Shown here: one piece after another, positions 50,799 to 61,899 of the stretch | How positions within the stretch are numbered: the stretch's first letter is position 1 | Layout: each line of letters begins with the position of its first letter | Assembly (NCBI GenBank): GCA_016711505.1 | Contig: JADJSV010000001.1 | Coordinates: forward strand, 372,001 to 436,000 | Source of the DNA: Bacteroidota bacterium | GTDB taxonomy: Bacteria; Bacteroidota; Bacteroidia; AKYH767-A; 2013-40CM-41-45 | Length of the DNA: 64,000 nucleotides | Direction: 5' to 3' | Translations under genes and position numbers: made by a program | Notes under the pieces: generated by a model | Database searches by the model: none | What the model was told of the DNA's origin: nothing | What the model saw: the letters and a program-made list of their open reading frames with translations, nothing else

Positions 50799-52846
50799 TT
50801 TTACTCTCGAATCCGGCGATCTCCACATCTTATCACCTTCTTTGATTCCGAAGGCTTCGAAGAATTCAGGCATGTTGCTCATTGGACCGTTTACGCGTAA
50901 GAAATTCGGAGCATGGACATCTGTCATTACCTGATTGGCTAGTGATTGATCACGTGCATGACCTAACCAACCGATCGTGTAACCCATGAAATAACGTTGT
51001 GTAGGAGTCAGACTATCGATCTTCTCCCCTTTTTTATACTGCTCAGTTTTCTTGAACGCATCCAATCCGATCACAAGTCCGCCGAGATCAGCGATGTTTT
51101 CACCCAAAGTGGCTGCACCATTGATGTGCAAACTATCAAGCACAACGTAATCGTTGAATTGCTTCTCAAGTAAAGTAGCTCGCTTACCAAAGTTTACAGA
51201 ATCTTCGGCAGTCCACCAGTTGGAAAGATTTCCATTAGCATCAAACTGGCGGCCCTGATCATCAAAACCATGTGTCAATTCATGTCCTATTGTACTTGCT
51301 GCTGCATAACCATAGATCACAGCGTCATCAGCAAGAGAATCAGGTAATCCGGGAATAAGGAATATCGCTGCAGGAAGAACGATCTCATTGTTCGACGGAT
51401 TGTAATATGCATTGTAAGTTTGTGGCGTCATTTCCCATTCAGTGCGGTCAACAGGCTTACTTAATTTGTCGACATAATATCTGAATTGCCATGCACGACA
51501 ACGCATTACATTTTGTGCATAAGAAGAACGATCAATTTCCATTGTTGAATAATCTTTCCATTTGTCAGGGAAACAAACCTTGTAAGTAATTTTCTTTAGT
51601 TTTTCAACTGCTTTTTCTTTCGTCTCCTTGCTCATCCAATCCAGATTCTCAATGTGAATTTTGAATTCAGAAATCATCGCTTCAGTCAGTTTTGTATAGC
51701 GATCACGCATTGTCGATGAAACATAGTTGTCGACATACAATTGTCCAAGTGCATCACCAAGATAATTTTCCTGCTCGTCTAATATTTTTTTCCAGCGTGG
51801 ACGTTGAGTAGTTGTACCTGTTAATACAGTTCCAAAAACTTAAAATTCTGATTTACGAATTTCGAACTTAATTCAGATGCATAATTGTCGATCAGATTCC
51901 AGCGCATATAACTTTTCCAGTCTTCAATACTAACTGTGTTTATACTCTTTTCAAGCTGAGCAAAAAATTCCGGTTGACCGATGATCACTGTATCGATACC
52001 TTTTATTTCCATTCTGTTCAAAAGATTCGACCAGTTTATACTTGGCGTTGTCTTTGAAAAATCAGCAAGCGACATTTTGTTATAGTTAGCATACGGATCA
52101 CGGAGGTCTTCCAGCTTACGTGAAGCTTTTGCCAGATCTTCTTCAATCTTGTAAACTGCAGCTGCATCAGCAGAAGCTTTCTTTTCATCTTCACCCATCA
52201 GAATGAACATTTGTTTTAAATGATCTTTGTATTCCTTTCTGATATTTGTGGTACGTGAATCAGTGTTGAAGTAATAATCTCTATCAGGCAATCCAATTCC
52301 ACCTTGATAAAAATGCAGCGTATATTTAGTGCTGTTCATTTCATCCTGATAAATAGCAGCGGCAAACATTGGTGAACCAATGTTGATCTGGAAAAGAGCC
52401 ATTGTATTAAGAACATCTTCTTTTGATTTGATCGAATTGATCATTTCTAATTGAGCAGTCAAAGGTGTGAGTCCTTGTGTTTCAATGGTCGCACTGTCCA
52501 TACCCGTCGACCAGAAATCACCGATACGCTGAGTATTACTTCCCTTCTCAGCTTTATTGTCAGCAGCAGCTTCGTTACTGATTTTAAGTAGTTTGTCGTA
52601 GATATCGTTCTGAACTAAATTAGAAACAGCCCACCGTCTTTCACTCGACGGAATTGGATTTTGTTTCATCCATGTGCCTGTGGCAAATTTGAAGAAGTCT
52701 TCACCCGGACTTACCGAACTGTCAATATATTGAAAAATAAAATCGTCTTCTTTTACATTAGACAGATCGGCTTTTGAATTTCCTGAACAACTCCAAAGCA
52801 TAAATGCCGGAGCGGTTAACAGGATTAATTTTTTGAAAGAGAGCAT
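50790..52846 (-). pseudogene. Frameshifted M13 family metallopeptidase (neprilysin-like)
   Basis: A lipoprotein-type (MLSFKKLILLTAPAFMLWSC) M13 metallopeptidase of about 685 residues split into two frames. The first ends at 51821 and the second starts near 51740. The zinc motif is HELTH within GHELTHGFDDQGRQF, the third ligand Glu is in ENIADLGGL, and the end is VKIW as usual for the family. One missing T (A on the plus strand, run at 51834-51838) restores KFFGTVLTGTTTQRPRWKKIL. M13 enzymes cut peptides outside the cytoplasm. The loss of one base in a homopolymer points to sequence error as much as to decay. Confidence 0.78.
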
Positions 52847-53084
52847 TGTATGTTGATTTTTAGTTGATTATATCCTTAGTAAACGGCAACAAAGCTATTT
52901 AAAATCCGACGGCGGCAAAATCATTGCTGAAATTTAACACAGATTAAGAAATTGGCAGTTTATAGTTGATGTTTAGAATTGCAATTGGGTGACATTTTGA
53001 TGTGGGGGAAGGTGTTTCTTAGCTCATTAGAATTGTTTGCAGGTTTGCGAATAGTGCGAATGTAAATGGTGAAGTAATAATAAT

Positions 53085-53124
53085 CTATCTGCGGATATTC
53101 TGCGCATTCTGCGTAATCTGCGGG
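53085..53124 (+). repeat. TCTGCG-type short tandem repeat upstream of the propeller gene
   Basis: Four degenerate units of roughly nine or ten bases with the core TCTGCG (ATCTGCGG, TTCTGCGC, TTCTGCGT, ATCTGCGG) end 18 bases before the gene. The rest of the 295-base interval 52847-53141 has no open frame I would support. Confidence 0.7.
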
Positions 53125-53141
53125 AAACAAAACGAAGAATT

Positions 53142-54221
53142 ATGAAAAAATTATTATTCATATTGATTTCGGGGGGGCTTATTTATAATTCAAATCAGGT
53201 GCTTGCTCAGGGACAACCCGTGAAGCAGAAAGCAGATACAACTGTTCATTTTCCTGATGAAAAACATCTGACAAATATTCGTCAGCTTACCTTTGGTGGT
53301 GACAATGCAGAAGCCTATTTCAGTTTTGACAGTAAGAGCATCGTTTTCCAAATGACGAATCCGGATTTTAATGCGCCTTGCGATCAGATCTTTGCTTCGA
53401 CATTGCAAAAATTTAATCCGAAAATGGTAAGTACCGGTATGGGAAGAACGACCTGCTCCTATTTCCTACCCGGTGATTCATTGATGCTTTACGCAAGTAC
53501 ACATCTTGGATCAAAAGATTGTCCGCCGAAACCTGCTCCGCGGGCAGATCATAAATACGTTTGGCCACTCTATTCTACCTTCGATATTTTTGTTGCTGAC
53601 AAAAACGGAAAGGTTGTTAATCAGCTAACCAAAGATGATGGTTACGATGCTGAAGCAACTGTAAGTCCGAAAGGAGACCTGATCGTTTTTACCAGTACAC
53701 GTAGTGGCGATCTGGAATTGTATACAATGAATATTGATGGCAGCAATGTGAAACAAGTTACTAAAGAGCTTGGCTACGATGGTGGTGCATTCTTTTCTCC
53801 TGATGGAAAAAAACTGATCTTCCGCGCTTCACGTCCGAAGACAGAAGAAGATGTTAAAACATATAAAGACCTGCTTGCACAAGGATTGGTTATGCCCACA
53901 AATATGGAATTGTACACTTGCAATATCGATGGCTCCGATCTTAAACAAGCGACGAATTTAGGTTCGGCAAACTGGGCACCGTTCTTTACTCCGGATGGCA
54001 AAAAAGTAATTTTCTCCAGCAACCATAAACAAAAAGGCTATCATTTTAATTTATGGATGTGCAAACTCGACGGCAGCGAACTGGAACAAATTAGTTTTGA
54101 TCCGACGTTCGATGCATTCCCTGTTTTTTCTCCTGATGGAAAACATCTGATCTTTTCTTCCAACAGAAATAATGGCGGTGGACATGATACTAATTTGTTT
54201 TATGCGGAGTGGAAGGATTAA
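53142..54221 (+). CDS. Secreted TolB-like PD40 beta-propeller protein
   Basis: A 359-residue exported protein (signal peptide MKKLLFILISGGLIYNSNQVLA in part) made of repeated PD40 blades: FSPDGKKLIFRAS, FTPDGKKVIFSSN, FSPDGKHLIFSSN and others. The blades are typical of WD40-like TolB and peptidase propellers, but no hydrolase domain follows, so the protein probably binds a partner. Segments CPPKPAPRADHK and GGGHDTN are unusual insertions. Single gene with no strong promoter recognised. Confidence 0.8.
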   Translation: MKKLLFILISGGLIYNSNQVLAQGQPVKQKADTTVHFPDEKHLTNIRQLTFGGDNAEAYFSFDSKSIVFQMTNPDFNAPCDQIFASTLQKFNPKMVSTGMGRTTCSYFLPGDSLMLYASTHLGSKDCPPKPAPRADHKYVWPLYSTFDIFVADKNGKVVNQLTKDDGYDAEATVSPKGDLIVFTSTRSGDLELYTMNIDGSNVKQVTKELGYDGGAFFSPDGKKLIFRASRPKTEEDVKTYKDLLAQGLVMPTNMELYTCNIDGSDLKQATNLGSANWAPFFTPDGKKVIFSSNHKQKGYHFNLWMCKLDGSELEQISFDPTFDAFPVFSPDGKHLIFSSNRNNGGGHDTNLFYAEWKD

Positions 54222-54556
54222 AGAATAACTCAGAGCGAGGAACGAAAAATTTCTGATTTGGAATTGAATGAATTCAAAATGAAGTAATTTATTTATTGAA
54301 ATATTTTAACAGAAATAATAATAATAATAATTCATATTAAATGAATGATATTTTAATTTATCTGAGTTTCAACTTGCTCAAATAGTCCGTTAAATGACTC
54401 ATTTTTTTTGAATTAGTCGATATTATCGATGTTATTTAAATGTTGACAGTTGGCTTTACCACTCTCTTAACCTTAAACTATTTTCAATTATCTTTGTCGT
54501 ATTAATTCGGCGGTGCTTTTTTTGAAGCGTTGACCATTATCATTCAAATCATTTAT
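54222..54556 (+). other. Leader of the efflux operon with its promoter
   Basis: About 335 bases with no gene. It contains an AAT microsatellite of five or six units (about 54309-54332), a small TCGAT-ATT-ATCGA dyad at 54417-54429 and the -7 promoter element at 54489-54496. No regulator gene is adjacent. Confidence 0.5.
54489..54496 (+). promoter_or_regulatory. -7 promoter element (TATCTTTG) of the RND efflux operon
   Basis: An exact TAnnTTTG match 60 bases before the adaptor ATG at 54557. No TTG at the -33 spacing. Confidence 0.55.
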
Positions 54557-55615
54557 ATGAAAACAGGAAGACTGCTTTTGATTTTGTCTTTAGTATTAAT
54601 TGGTGTCACTATCTATTTTAAGAAATGCAATAGTTCCGATAAAGCTGCAACTCCGGATTCTGCAAAAGGTAAGCAGGCACTTAATGTCAGCGCTGTTGTT
54701 CTTTCTGTAAAGCCACTGGAATATAAATTGTATTCTTCAGGAACTGTGATGGCGAATGAAGAAGTACAATTAAGAAATGAAGTTCAAGGACGAATTATTG
54801 CAATTAATTTTAAGGAAGGTACTAAAGTTAAAAAAGGGGACCTGCTGATAAAATTATTTGATGACGATCTGAAAGCCCAGTTGAAAAAACTTCAACTTCA
54901 AAAAGAACTTGCAGAAAAATCTGAAAGTCGTCAGAGGGATCTGCTCGATGCAAAAGGAATCAGTCAGCAGGATTTTGAGATCGCACAAAACAATCTCAAT
55001 AGTATTAAGGCAGATATCGACATTGTTCAGTCTTCTATTTCCAAAACAGAAATCAGAGCTCCGTTCGATGGTTCAATTGGTTTGAAATCGGTTTCACTCG
55101 GAGCATTTATTGCTGCCAATACGATAATCGCCTCAATACAAGACATCGATCCATTGAAAGTAGAATTCACTGTACCGGAAAGATTCCGTGATCAGATCGC
55201 AAATAATAGTGAGATCACATTTACTTCTGAATCTGCCTCAGGAATCTTTAAAGGAAAGATCTATGCATTCGAACCGCGACTTAATGTTACTACCAGAAGT
55301 TTTATGGTAAGAGCAATTTGTCCGAACAGCGATCAGAGAATATTCCCGGGCGCATTTGCACATGTTACCATTCCACTTAAAGTGATCGATGATGCAATAC
55401 AGGTTCCAACGCAGGCAGTAATTCCTGAACTCAAAGGTCAAAGCGTATATATCAGCGAAAATGGTCTTGCAAAAAAGACAATGGTAGAAACAGGCATAAG
55501 AAGTGATTCGTCAATACAGATCACCAGTGGAGTTCAGGCCGGCGATACAGTGCTTATCACGGGCATGATGCAGGTTAGACCAAAGGTTCCATTAAAGATT
55601 ACAGTGGTAAATTAA
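54557..55615 (+). CDS. RND efflux periplasmic adaptor (HlyD/MFP family)
   Basis: A 352-residue adaptor with an N-terminal membrane anchor (LLLILSLVLIGVTIYF), a barrel-sandwich hybrid domain (GTVMANEEVQLRNEVQG, then GTKVKKGDLLIKL), a coiled-coil hairpin (about 105-165, KELAEKSESRQRDLLDAKG) and beta-barrel and membrane-proximal domains. It links the inner-membrane pump to the outer-membrane channel. I start at the ATG at 54557; a TTG 27 bases upstream is also in frame. First gene of the operon adaptor-pump-TolC. Confidence 0.92.
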   Translation: MKTGRLLLILSLVLIGVTIYFKKCNSSDKAATPDSAKGKQALNVSAVVLSVKPLEYKLYSSGTVMANEEVQLRNEVQGRIIAINFKEGTKVKKGDLLIKLFDDDLKAQLKKLQLQKELAEKSESRQRDLLDAKGISQQDFEIAQNNLNSIKADIDIVQSSISKTEIRAPFDGSIGLKSVSLGAFIAANTIIASIQDIDPLKVEFTVPERFRDQIANNSEITFTSESASGIFKGKIYAFEPRLNVTTRSFMVRAICPNSDQRIFPGAFAHVTIPLKVIDDAIQVPTQAVIPELKGQSVYISENGLAKKTMVETGIRSDSSIQITSGVQAGDTVLITGMMQVRPKVPLKITVVN

Positions 55616-55642
55616 TTTTTTCATCAATCCGAATCAGATTTT

Positions 55643-58600
55643 ATGTCAATAAGTTCACTTAGTTTAAAAAGACCTGTAATGGCAATGGTATTCTCCATTG
55701 TCATTATCCTCTTTGGTCTGATCGGTTTTGATTTTTTAGGTGTCCGTGAGTATCCTTCTATCGATCCTCCAATAATTACTGTCCGTACTGCATATACCGG
55801 TGCTGCCTCAGAAGTTGTCGAATCGCAGATCACTGAGCCATTAGAAAAAGCCATCAATGGTATTGCCGGGATCAAAACGATATCATCGTCCTCCAACCAG
55901 GGAAGCAGTAGTATTACCGTTGAATTCGATCTGGAGATCGATCTGGAAGCTGCTGCCAATGATGTACGTGATAAAGTTTCGCAGGCAATCCGTCAGTTGC
56001 CGCAGGATATCGATGCACCACCTGTAGTGAACAAGTCTGATGCAAACAGCGATGCAATCGTTTCGATGACGCTTGAAAGCAATGTCCGGAATCATATGCA
56101 GATCAGTGATTACGCTTCGAATGTCATTTTAGAAAGACTGCAGACTATTCCGGGTGTAAGTACAATTCAGGTCTGGGGCGAAAAGAAATACGCAATGCGT
56201 ATCTGGATCGAACCCAACAAACTTTCTTCTTTCGACCTCACTCCAATTGATATTCAGAATGCTCTTGATAAAGAGAATGTCGAACTTCCGGGTGGAAAGA
56301 TCGTCGGCGATGCAACGGAACTTACTATCAATACAATGGGTAAGCTAGAGACGGTTGATGATTTCAATAATCTTATCATCTCTTCTGTGAATGGCTCAGT
56401 TGTCAGATTGCAGGATGTAGCAACTGTTCAACTTGGTCCGGAGAACGACGAAACAATTTTGAAACAATCGGGTACGCCAATGATCGGACTGGCCATTGTT
56501 CCGCAACCCGGATCTAACTACATTGAAATTGCCGATGAATTTTATCGCCGTTTTGATCAACTGAAAAAGGATCTTCCGAAAGATTTCAAACTTGATATAG
56601 CATTAGATAACACCAAATTTATCAGACGATCAATCGGTGAAGTTGAAGAAACATTACTTATTGCCTTTCTGCTTGTTGTGGTGATCATCTTCCTATTTTT
56701 CCGGGACTGGCTTATCGCAATCAGGCCGCTGATCGATATTCCTGTTTCCCTGATCGGAGCTTTCTTTATTATGTATGTAGCAGGATTCAGTGTAAACATC
56801 CTGACCTTGCTTGCCATTGTACTCGCCACCGGTTTGGTTGTCGATGATGGGATTGTTGTGACCGAAAATATTTACAAGAAGATCGAAGAAGGTATGGAGC
56901 CGGCTGAAGCAGCTGAAAAAGGTTCTAATGAGATCTTCTTTGCCGTCGTTTCTACTTCACTTACTCTTACAGCAGTTTTTTTACCGATCATTTTCCTTGA
57001 AGGATTTGTCGGGAGGCTGTTCCGGGAATTTGGAATTGTCATGGCCGGGGCCATTTTGATCTCGGCGTTTGTATCACTTACATTAACACCCGTACTGAAC
57101 GTAAAATTAGCACGGAAGAATCATAAGCATTCAAAATTTTACGAGAGAACAGAGCCATTTTTTGTCGCAATGACAGAAGGTTATCGCAAGTCACTTGCAG
57201 CATTTATTAAAGTCCGCAATTGGGCATGGGTGATTCTTTTAGCAACACTCGGATTGGTGTATGTAGTGGGTTCATCACTTCAATCAGAACTTGCACCACT
57301 TGAGGACAGGAATTTAATCCGCCTGCAAGTAAGTGCCCCTGAAGGAACTGCGTTTGGTTACATGGACAACTTTATGAATCGTCTTGTTGAATTTGTGAAC
57401 GATTCAATTCCAGAAAAGCGAATAGCATTGAGTGTTACTGCTCCTGGTTTTACCGGTTCCGGTGCACCTAATACCGGTTTTGTAAGGATTGGTTTAGTAG
57501 ACGCTGACAAGCGTCAAAGAAGTCAGCAGCAGGTCGCAGACTACGTTACTAAAAACATGAAAGCCTTTCCTGAAGGAAGAGTCTTTGCATTGCAGGAGCA
57601 AACGATTGGCGTTGGAGGTTCATCCCGATCCGGCCTGCCTGTTCAATTTGTTTTACAAGGTCCTAATTTTGAAAAGTTGAAAGCTGTGCTTCCGAAGTTT
57701 ATGGAAGAAGCAGGAAAGAATCCAACTTTCCAGGGTGTGGATGTCAATCTGAAATTCAACAAACCGGAATTAAATATTACCATTAACAGAGACCGGGCTT
57801 CGGCATTGGGAGTTTCGATCAGCGATGTAGCACAAACACTTCAGTTTTCTTATAGCGGAAGAAGGATGTCGTATTTCACTATGAATGGCCGGCAATATCA
57901 GGTCATTGCTCAGGTCGACAGAGAAAACCGTGATGAGCCGATTGATCTGAAATCACTTTACGTAAGGAATAAATCCGGAGAAATGATTCAGATGGAAAAC
58001 CTCGTAGATGTAGTCGAAGAAAGCAGTCCACCTCAACTCTACCATTACAACCGATACAAATCTGCTACTGTTTCAGCAGGACTTGCACCCGGGAAAACGA
58101 TCGGTGATGGTATCGCTGCCATGAATGAAATTGCAGACAAAGTTCTTGATGATTCGTTCTCAACAGAACTTACAGGTCCATCACGAGATTTTGCTGAATC
58201 GGGATCGAATATACTTTTCGCTTTCATACTTGCATTGATCCTCATTTATCTGATCCTCGCTGCTCAGTTCGAAAGTTTTATTGATCCATTTATTATCATG
58301 GTTACCGTTCCACTGGCATTAGGAGGTGCTGTGATCTCTTTGTGGATGTTCAACCAAACGTTGAATATCTTCAGTCAGATCGGAATTATAATGCTCATTG
58401 GACTCGTTACCAAAAATGGAATTCTTATCGTTGAATTTGCGAACCAACGTAAACTTGCAGGACTATCGGTAAGAGACGCTGCTATTGATGCATCGACTTC
58501 CCGCTTACGTCCCATCCTAATGACAACTATTGCAACGATCTTAGGAGCAATGCCGATTGCAATTGGTTTGGGTAATGGTGCTCAAAGCAGAATTCCAATG

Positions 58601-58708
58601 GGAATTGTTGTTGTTGGCGGATTATTATTTTCACTGGTCCTTACACTTTATGTTATACCTGCTGTATATACATTCATTTCAAAAGAGAATAGAAATGAAA
58701 AAAAATAA
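55643..58708 (+). CDS. RND family efflux transporter permease (AcrB type)
   Basis: A 1021-residue 12-helix pump with two large periplasmic domains, the full size for the HAE1 hydrophobe/drug branch. TM4 carries the proton-relay aspartates in VVDDGIVVTENIYKK, and the typical loops REYPSIDPPIITV and SLQSELAPLEDRNLI are present. Drug specificity cannot be told from sequence. It overlaps the TolC gene start by 14 bases. Confidence 0.95.
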   Translation: MSISSLSLKRPVMAMVFSIVIILFGLIGFDFLGVREYPSIDPPIITVRTAYTGAASEVVESQITEPLEKAINGIAGIKTISSSSNQGSSSITVEFDLEIDLEAAANDVRDKVSQAIRQLPQDIDAPPVVNKSDANSDAIVSMTLESNVRNHMQISDYASNVILERLQTIPGVSTIQVWGEKKYAMRIWIEPNKLSSFDLTPIDIQNALDKENVELPGGKIVGDATELTINTMGKLETVDDFNNLIISSVNGSVVRLQDVATVQLGPENDETILKQSGTPMIGLAIVPQPGSNYIEIADEFYRRFDQLKKDLPKDFKLDIALDNTKFIRRSIGEVEETLLIAFLLVVVIIFLFFRDWLIAIRPLIDIPVSLIGAFFIMYVAGFSVNILTLLAIVLATGLVVDDGIVVTENIYKKIEEGMEPAEAAEKGSNEIFFAVVSTSLTLTAVFLPIIFLEGFVGRLFREFGIVMAGAILISAFVSLTLTPVLNVKLARKNHKHSKFYERTEPFFVAMTEGYRKSLAAFIKVRNWAWVILLATLGLVYVVGSSLQSELAPLEDRNLIRLQVSAPEGTAFGYMDNFMNRLVEFVNDSIPEKRIALSVTAPGFTGSGAPNTGFVRIGLVDADKRQRSQQQVADYVTKNMKAFPEGRVFALQEQTIGVGGSSRSGLPVQFVLQGPNFEKLKAVLPKFMEEAGKNPTFQGVDVNLKFNKPELNITINRDRASALGVSISDVAQTLQFSYSGRRMSYFTMNGRQYQVIAQVDRENRDEPIDLKSLYVRNKSGEMIQMENLVDVVEESSPPQLYHYNRYKSATVSAGLAPGKTIGDGIAAMNEIADKVLDDSFSTELTGPSRDFAESGSNILFAFILALILIYLILAAQFESFIDPFIIMVTVPLALGGAVISLWMFNQTLNIFSQIGIIMLIGLVTKNGILIVEFANQRKLAGLSVRDAAIDASTSRLRPILMTTIATILGAMPIAIGLGNGAQSRIPMGIVVVGGLLFSLVLTLYVIPAVYTFISKENRNEKK

Positions 58709-60007
58709 ATTTGCTCTCCTCCTGCTCCTTCTGTTTTCAGGCGCCGTTTGTGCTCAGGAAAATAAACTCACAATTGAAAATGCAGTGAAGAATGCCCTGG
58801 AAAAAAACTATGATGTTCTCATCTATTCGAATTTATCTCAGATAGAAGACAACAACAATACCATAGGCAATGCAGGAATGCTTCCGAATATTGATGTGAA
58901 TGGTTCTTATACTAATTCAACAAATGACCTGAAGCAGGAATATAACACAGGTGCTGAGGTAAACAGAGATGCTTCAGGTTCATCGAATACTAATCTTGAT
59001 GCAGGACTTGTCTGGACAGTTTTTGATGGCATGAAAATGTTTCATACTAAAAAGAAACTCGATGGATTGTTTTATCAGTCGGAACAACAGCTAAAGATCC
59101 AGATGGAAATCACGATCAAAGATGTTGTGAAAGCTTATTACTCTATCATAATAAATCAGCAACTCTTAAAAGCGACTCAGCAGGAAATCAAATTGCTTGA
59201 AGAACGACTGCAACTGGCAGACAGAAAATTGAATAATGGATCAGGATCAAAACTTGATCAGTTGCAGGCTAAACTGGAATATAATCGCCAGAAATCAATT
59301 GAACTTGCAACAATTTCATTGATTGAAGAATCCAAACTGACACTGAACCGGCTGATGGCCAGGGCTCTCGACTCACCTGTTGTTACCGAAGACACAATAA
59401 TTATTTCATTCAGACCATCACTCGAAGAATTAAAAAAATGCTGCCGGAAAATAATAATCTCCGGTATTACGAAATGAATCAGCGCCTTGCTGAACTAAGT
59501 CTGAAAGAAAATCAATCGCTCCGGTATCCGAGAATCAATCTTGGAACACATTACATCTTCAATCGTTCCACCAATGAAGCAGGATTTACATTGCTGAACC
59601 AATCGCAAGGATATAATTATGGCGCGACAATATCATTCCCGATATTTCATGGTTTCAATATTAACCGCCAGATCAAAAATGCAAAGCTGGATGTACTGAA
59701 TGCAAAATTACAATTGAGTTCATGGAATGATATTGTGAATGCTGACTTGCTGAATACTTTCCGGAATTTTAATAACAGTATTGAGATCATGAAGACAGAA
59801 GAAGATAATATTTTGTTAGCTCAGGAAGTTTTAGCCATTGCACAGGAAAGATACAGGATCGGAATCAGCAATGCCATTGAGTTGCAAGACGCATTCCGTT
59901 CGTTTGAAGAATCAATGACGCGACTTGTCAATTCCCGTTTCGATGCTAAAACGAATGAGACAGAACTGAGACGTCTCTCGGGCAGATTGATCTCTGATTT
60001 CAGATGA
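58695..60007 (+). pseudogene. Frameshifted TolC family outer membrane efflux channel
   Basis: A TolC-like channel of about 435 residues split at a run of seven A (59432-59438). The first frame (signal peptide MKKNKFALLLLLLFSGAVCA, from the ATG at 58695) covers the first OEP repeat up to SLEELKK; the second frame continues MLPENNNLRYYEMNQRLAEL to the end. One restored A joins them. The second repeat has the typical PIFHGFNINRQIKNAKLDVLNAK pattern in part. With the gene intact the operon would form a complete tripartite pump; as read it lacks its channel. Confidence 0.8.
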
Positions 60008-60052
60008 TTCACTTTTTTCTGATGAAAACTGTATATTTGACTTTTTACAATA

Positions 60053-61228
60053 ATGAAATCAATAACACTTATTCAACATCGTCTGACTGATGCTTTCAGA
60101 AAGTTCACGAGTTCACAAAAGATCTCGGGTATACTTCTGCTCATTGTTTCTGTTGTTTCGCTGATACTTGCCAATAGCGGATTCTCATCATCGTATATAC
60201 ATTTCTGGGAATCTCCGATATACCATAATGGTGATGTTCATATCAGCCTGCTTCATTTTATCAATGATGGCCTGATGACAATTTTTTTCCTGCTTGTGGG
60301 ATTAGAGATCAAGCGGGAATTAATAGCCGGCGAGTTGAAAGGCTTTCAAAGAGCTTCTATCCCTGTTGCAGCTGCCATTGGTGGAATGCTGGTTCCGGCA
60401 GTGTTGTATTCACTGTTTAACAGCGGTCTGGATTCAGCCAGCGGCTGGGGAATTCCTATGGCAACGGATATTGCATTTGCAATTGGAATTATTTCTATTC
60501 TGGGAAAAAGAGTTTCAGACGCCGGAAAAATTCTGATCACCGCTATTGCTGTTGTTGATGATCTTGGAGCAGTGATAGTGATCGCTCTTTTTTATTCTGC
60601 ATCGATCAGTATTTTTTATCTGGCTCTCGCCGGACTGACAACTGTACTGTTATCCTACTTCAACTATAAACGATTAAGTAATATCTGGCTCTATATAATT
60701 CCGGGTATCTTTCTCTGGTACTGTATTTTTCAGTCGGGTATACACTCTACCATTGCAGGTGTGATCCTGGCAGCAACAATTCCTTTTCACAAGAGTGAAA
60801 CTTCCTTGCTGATGCGAATGGAATCCGGTTTGCATACAGTAGTCAATTTTGCGATCATGCCGATATTTGCAATGGCAAACACAGCTATTTTTATCGATGG
60901 TGATATTATGAGCCACTTAACAACACCGGAGAGTTTTGGTATCAGCCTCGGATTGATCCTGGGAAAACCTATTGGCATTTTAATGATGGTTACTTTAATG
61001 GTTTCATTGAAAATAAGTTCTCTTCCAAAGGAGATCTCTTTTACCCAATTGCTTGGATTAGGATTTCTAGGTGGAATTGGTTTTACGATGTCCATTTTTA
61101 TTTCTATGCTTGCTTTCACTGACATAAATTTCATTACCAATGCAAAAATTGCAATTGTATTTTCAAGTCTGGCAGCAGGAATTATTGGTTATTCAATTCT
61201 GAAATTCTCAAAAACAACTACGGTATGA
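60053..61228 (+). CDS. nhaA: Sodium/proton antiporter NhaA
   Basis: A 391-residue NhaA. The core motifs are ATDIAFAIG (equivalent of E. coli Asp133) and VVDDLGAVIVIALFY (equivalents of Asp163 and Asp164, the ion-binding pair), and LGKPIGIL provides the TM10 lysine. It exchanges sodium for protons and regulates cytoplasmic pH. It follows tolC by 45 bases and overlaps the next gene by four bases (ATGA). Confidence 0.96.
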   Translation: MKSITLIQHRLTDAFRKFTSSQKISGILLLIVSVVSLILANSGFSSSYIHFWESPIYHNGDVHISLLHFINDGLMTIFFLLVGLEIKRELIAGELKGFQRASIPVAAAIGGMLVPAVLYSLFNSGLDSASGWGIPMATDIAFAIGIISILGKRVSDAGKILITAIAVVDDLGAVIVIALFYSASISIFYLALAGLTTVLLSYFNYKRLSNIWLYIIPGIFLWYCIFQSGIHSTIAGVILAATIPFHKSETSLLMRMESGLHTVVNFAIMPIFAMANTAIFIDGDIMSHLTTPESFGISLGLILGKPIGILMMVTLMVSLKISSLPKEISFTQLLGLGFLGGIGFTMSIFISMLAFTDINFITNAKIAIVFSSLAAGIIGYSILKFSKTTTV

Positions 61229-61875
61229 TGGAAATGAAAGAACTGGCTGAACAATTGCGTAAGCCACATGGTGAAAATTCAAAATTAGTTACTGACCTGA
61301 TGGCGATAAGTAACAGACCACTCTATGAATTTACTTATAAGAAACTCGATCTTTTTCCTGAAGCAAATATTCTAGAGGTTGGTCCGGCTGATGGTCATTT
61401 TGTCCATGACCTGTTTAAAATTGAAAACTCTGTTTCTTATACAGGGGTAGATCTTTCTGAAGATATGATCAAAGCAGCTGATCAGACAAATTCTGACCTG
61501 GTCAAAAATGAAAAAGCCAGATTCACCAAAGGTGATATTTTAGAACTTCCTTTCGATGAAAATTCATTCGACAGGATTTTTACGATCAATACGCTCTACT
61601 TCTGGTCTGATCCTGAAAAAGGAATTCGTGTTTTAAACCGGATACTTAAACCTTCCGGAAAATTGTTTATCGTGATCCGTTCAAAAGAATCAATGGAGAA
61701 AATGCCATTTACACAATATGGTTTTACTATGTATTCGAAAGATGAATTGATCCAACTCCTGACTGAAAACGGGTTTTCAGCAGTTTCAGTTCTTTTAATT
61801 TCCGAAACTGCAGAACTTCCAAGTGGTGGAAAAGCCGATATGATATCCTTTTGTGCAATTGCAGAAAAGAAGTAA
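61225..61875 (+). CDS. Class I SAM-dependent methyltransferase
   Basis: A 216-residue methyltransferase. The SAM loop is ILEVGPADGHFVHDL, motif II GVDLSEDMI, and motif III IFTINTLYFW precedes a helical C-terminus. It resembles the small-molecule methyltransferases of the UbiE/MerR-like group, with no further substrate clue. Translationally coupled to nhaA by the ATGA overlap. Confidence 0.85.
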   Translation: MMEMKELAEQLRKPHGENSKLVTDLMAISNRPLYEFTYKKLDLFPEANILEVGPADGHFVHDLFKIENSVSYTGVDLSEDMIKAADQTNSDLVKNEKARFTKGDILELPFDENSFDRIFTINTLYFWSDPEKGIRVLNRILKPSGKLFIVIRSKESMEKMPFTQYGFTMYSKDELIQLLTENGFSAVSVLLISETAELPSGGKADMISFCAIAEKK

Positions 61876-61899
61876 TTTTGAGTGGAAAATCCACATGAT

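Noticed and set aside
54417..54429. TetR-type operator for the efflux operon
   Set aside because: The arms are only five bases in AT-rich sequence and no TetR-type regulator gene is adjacent.
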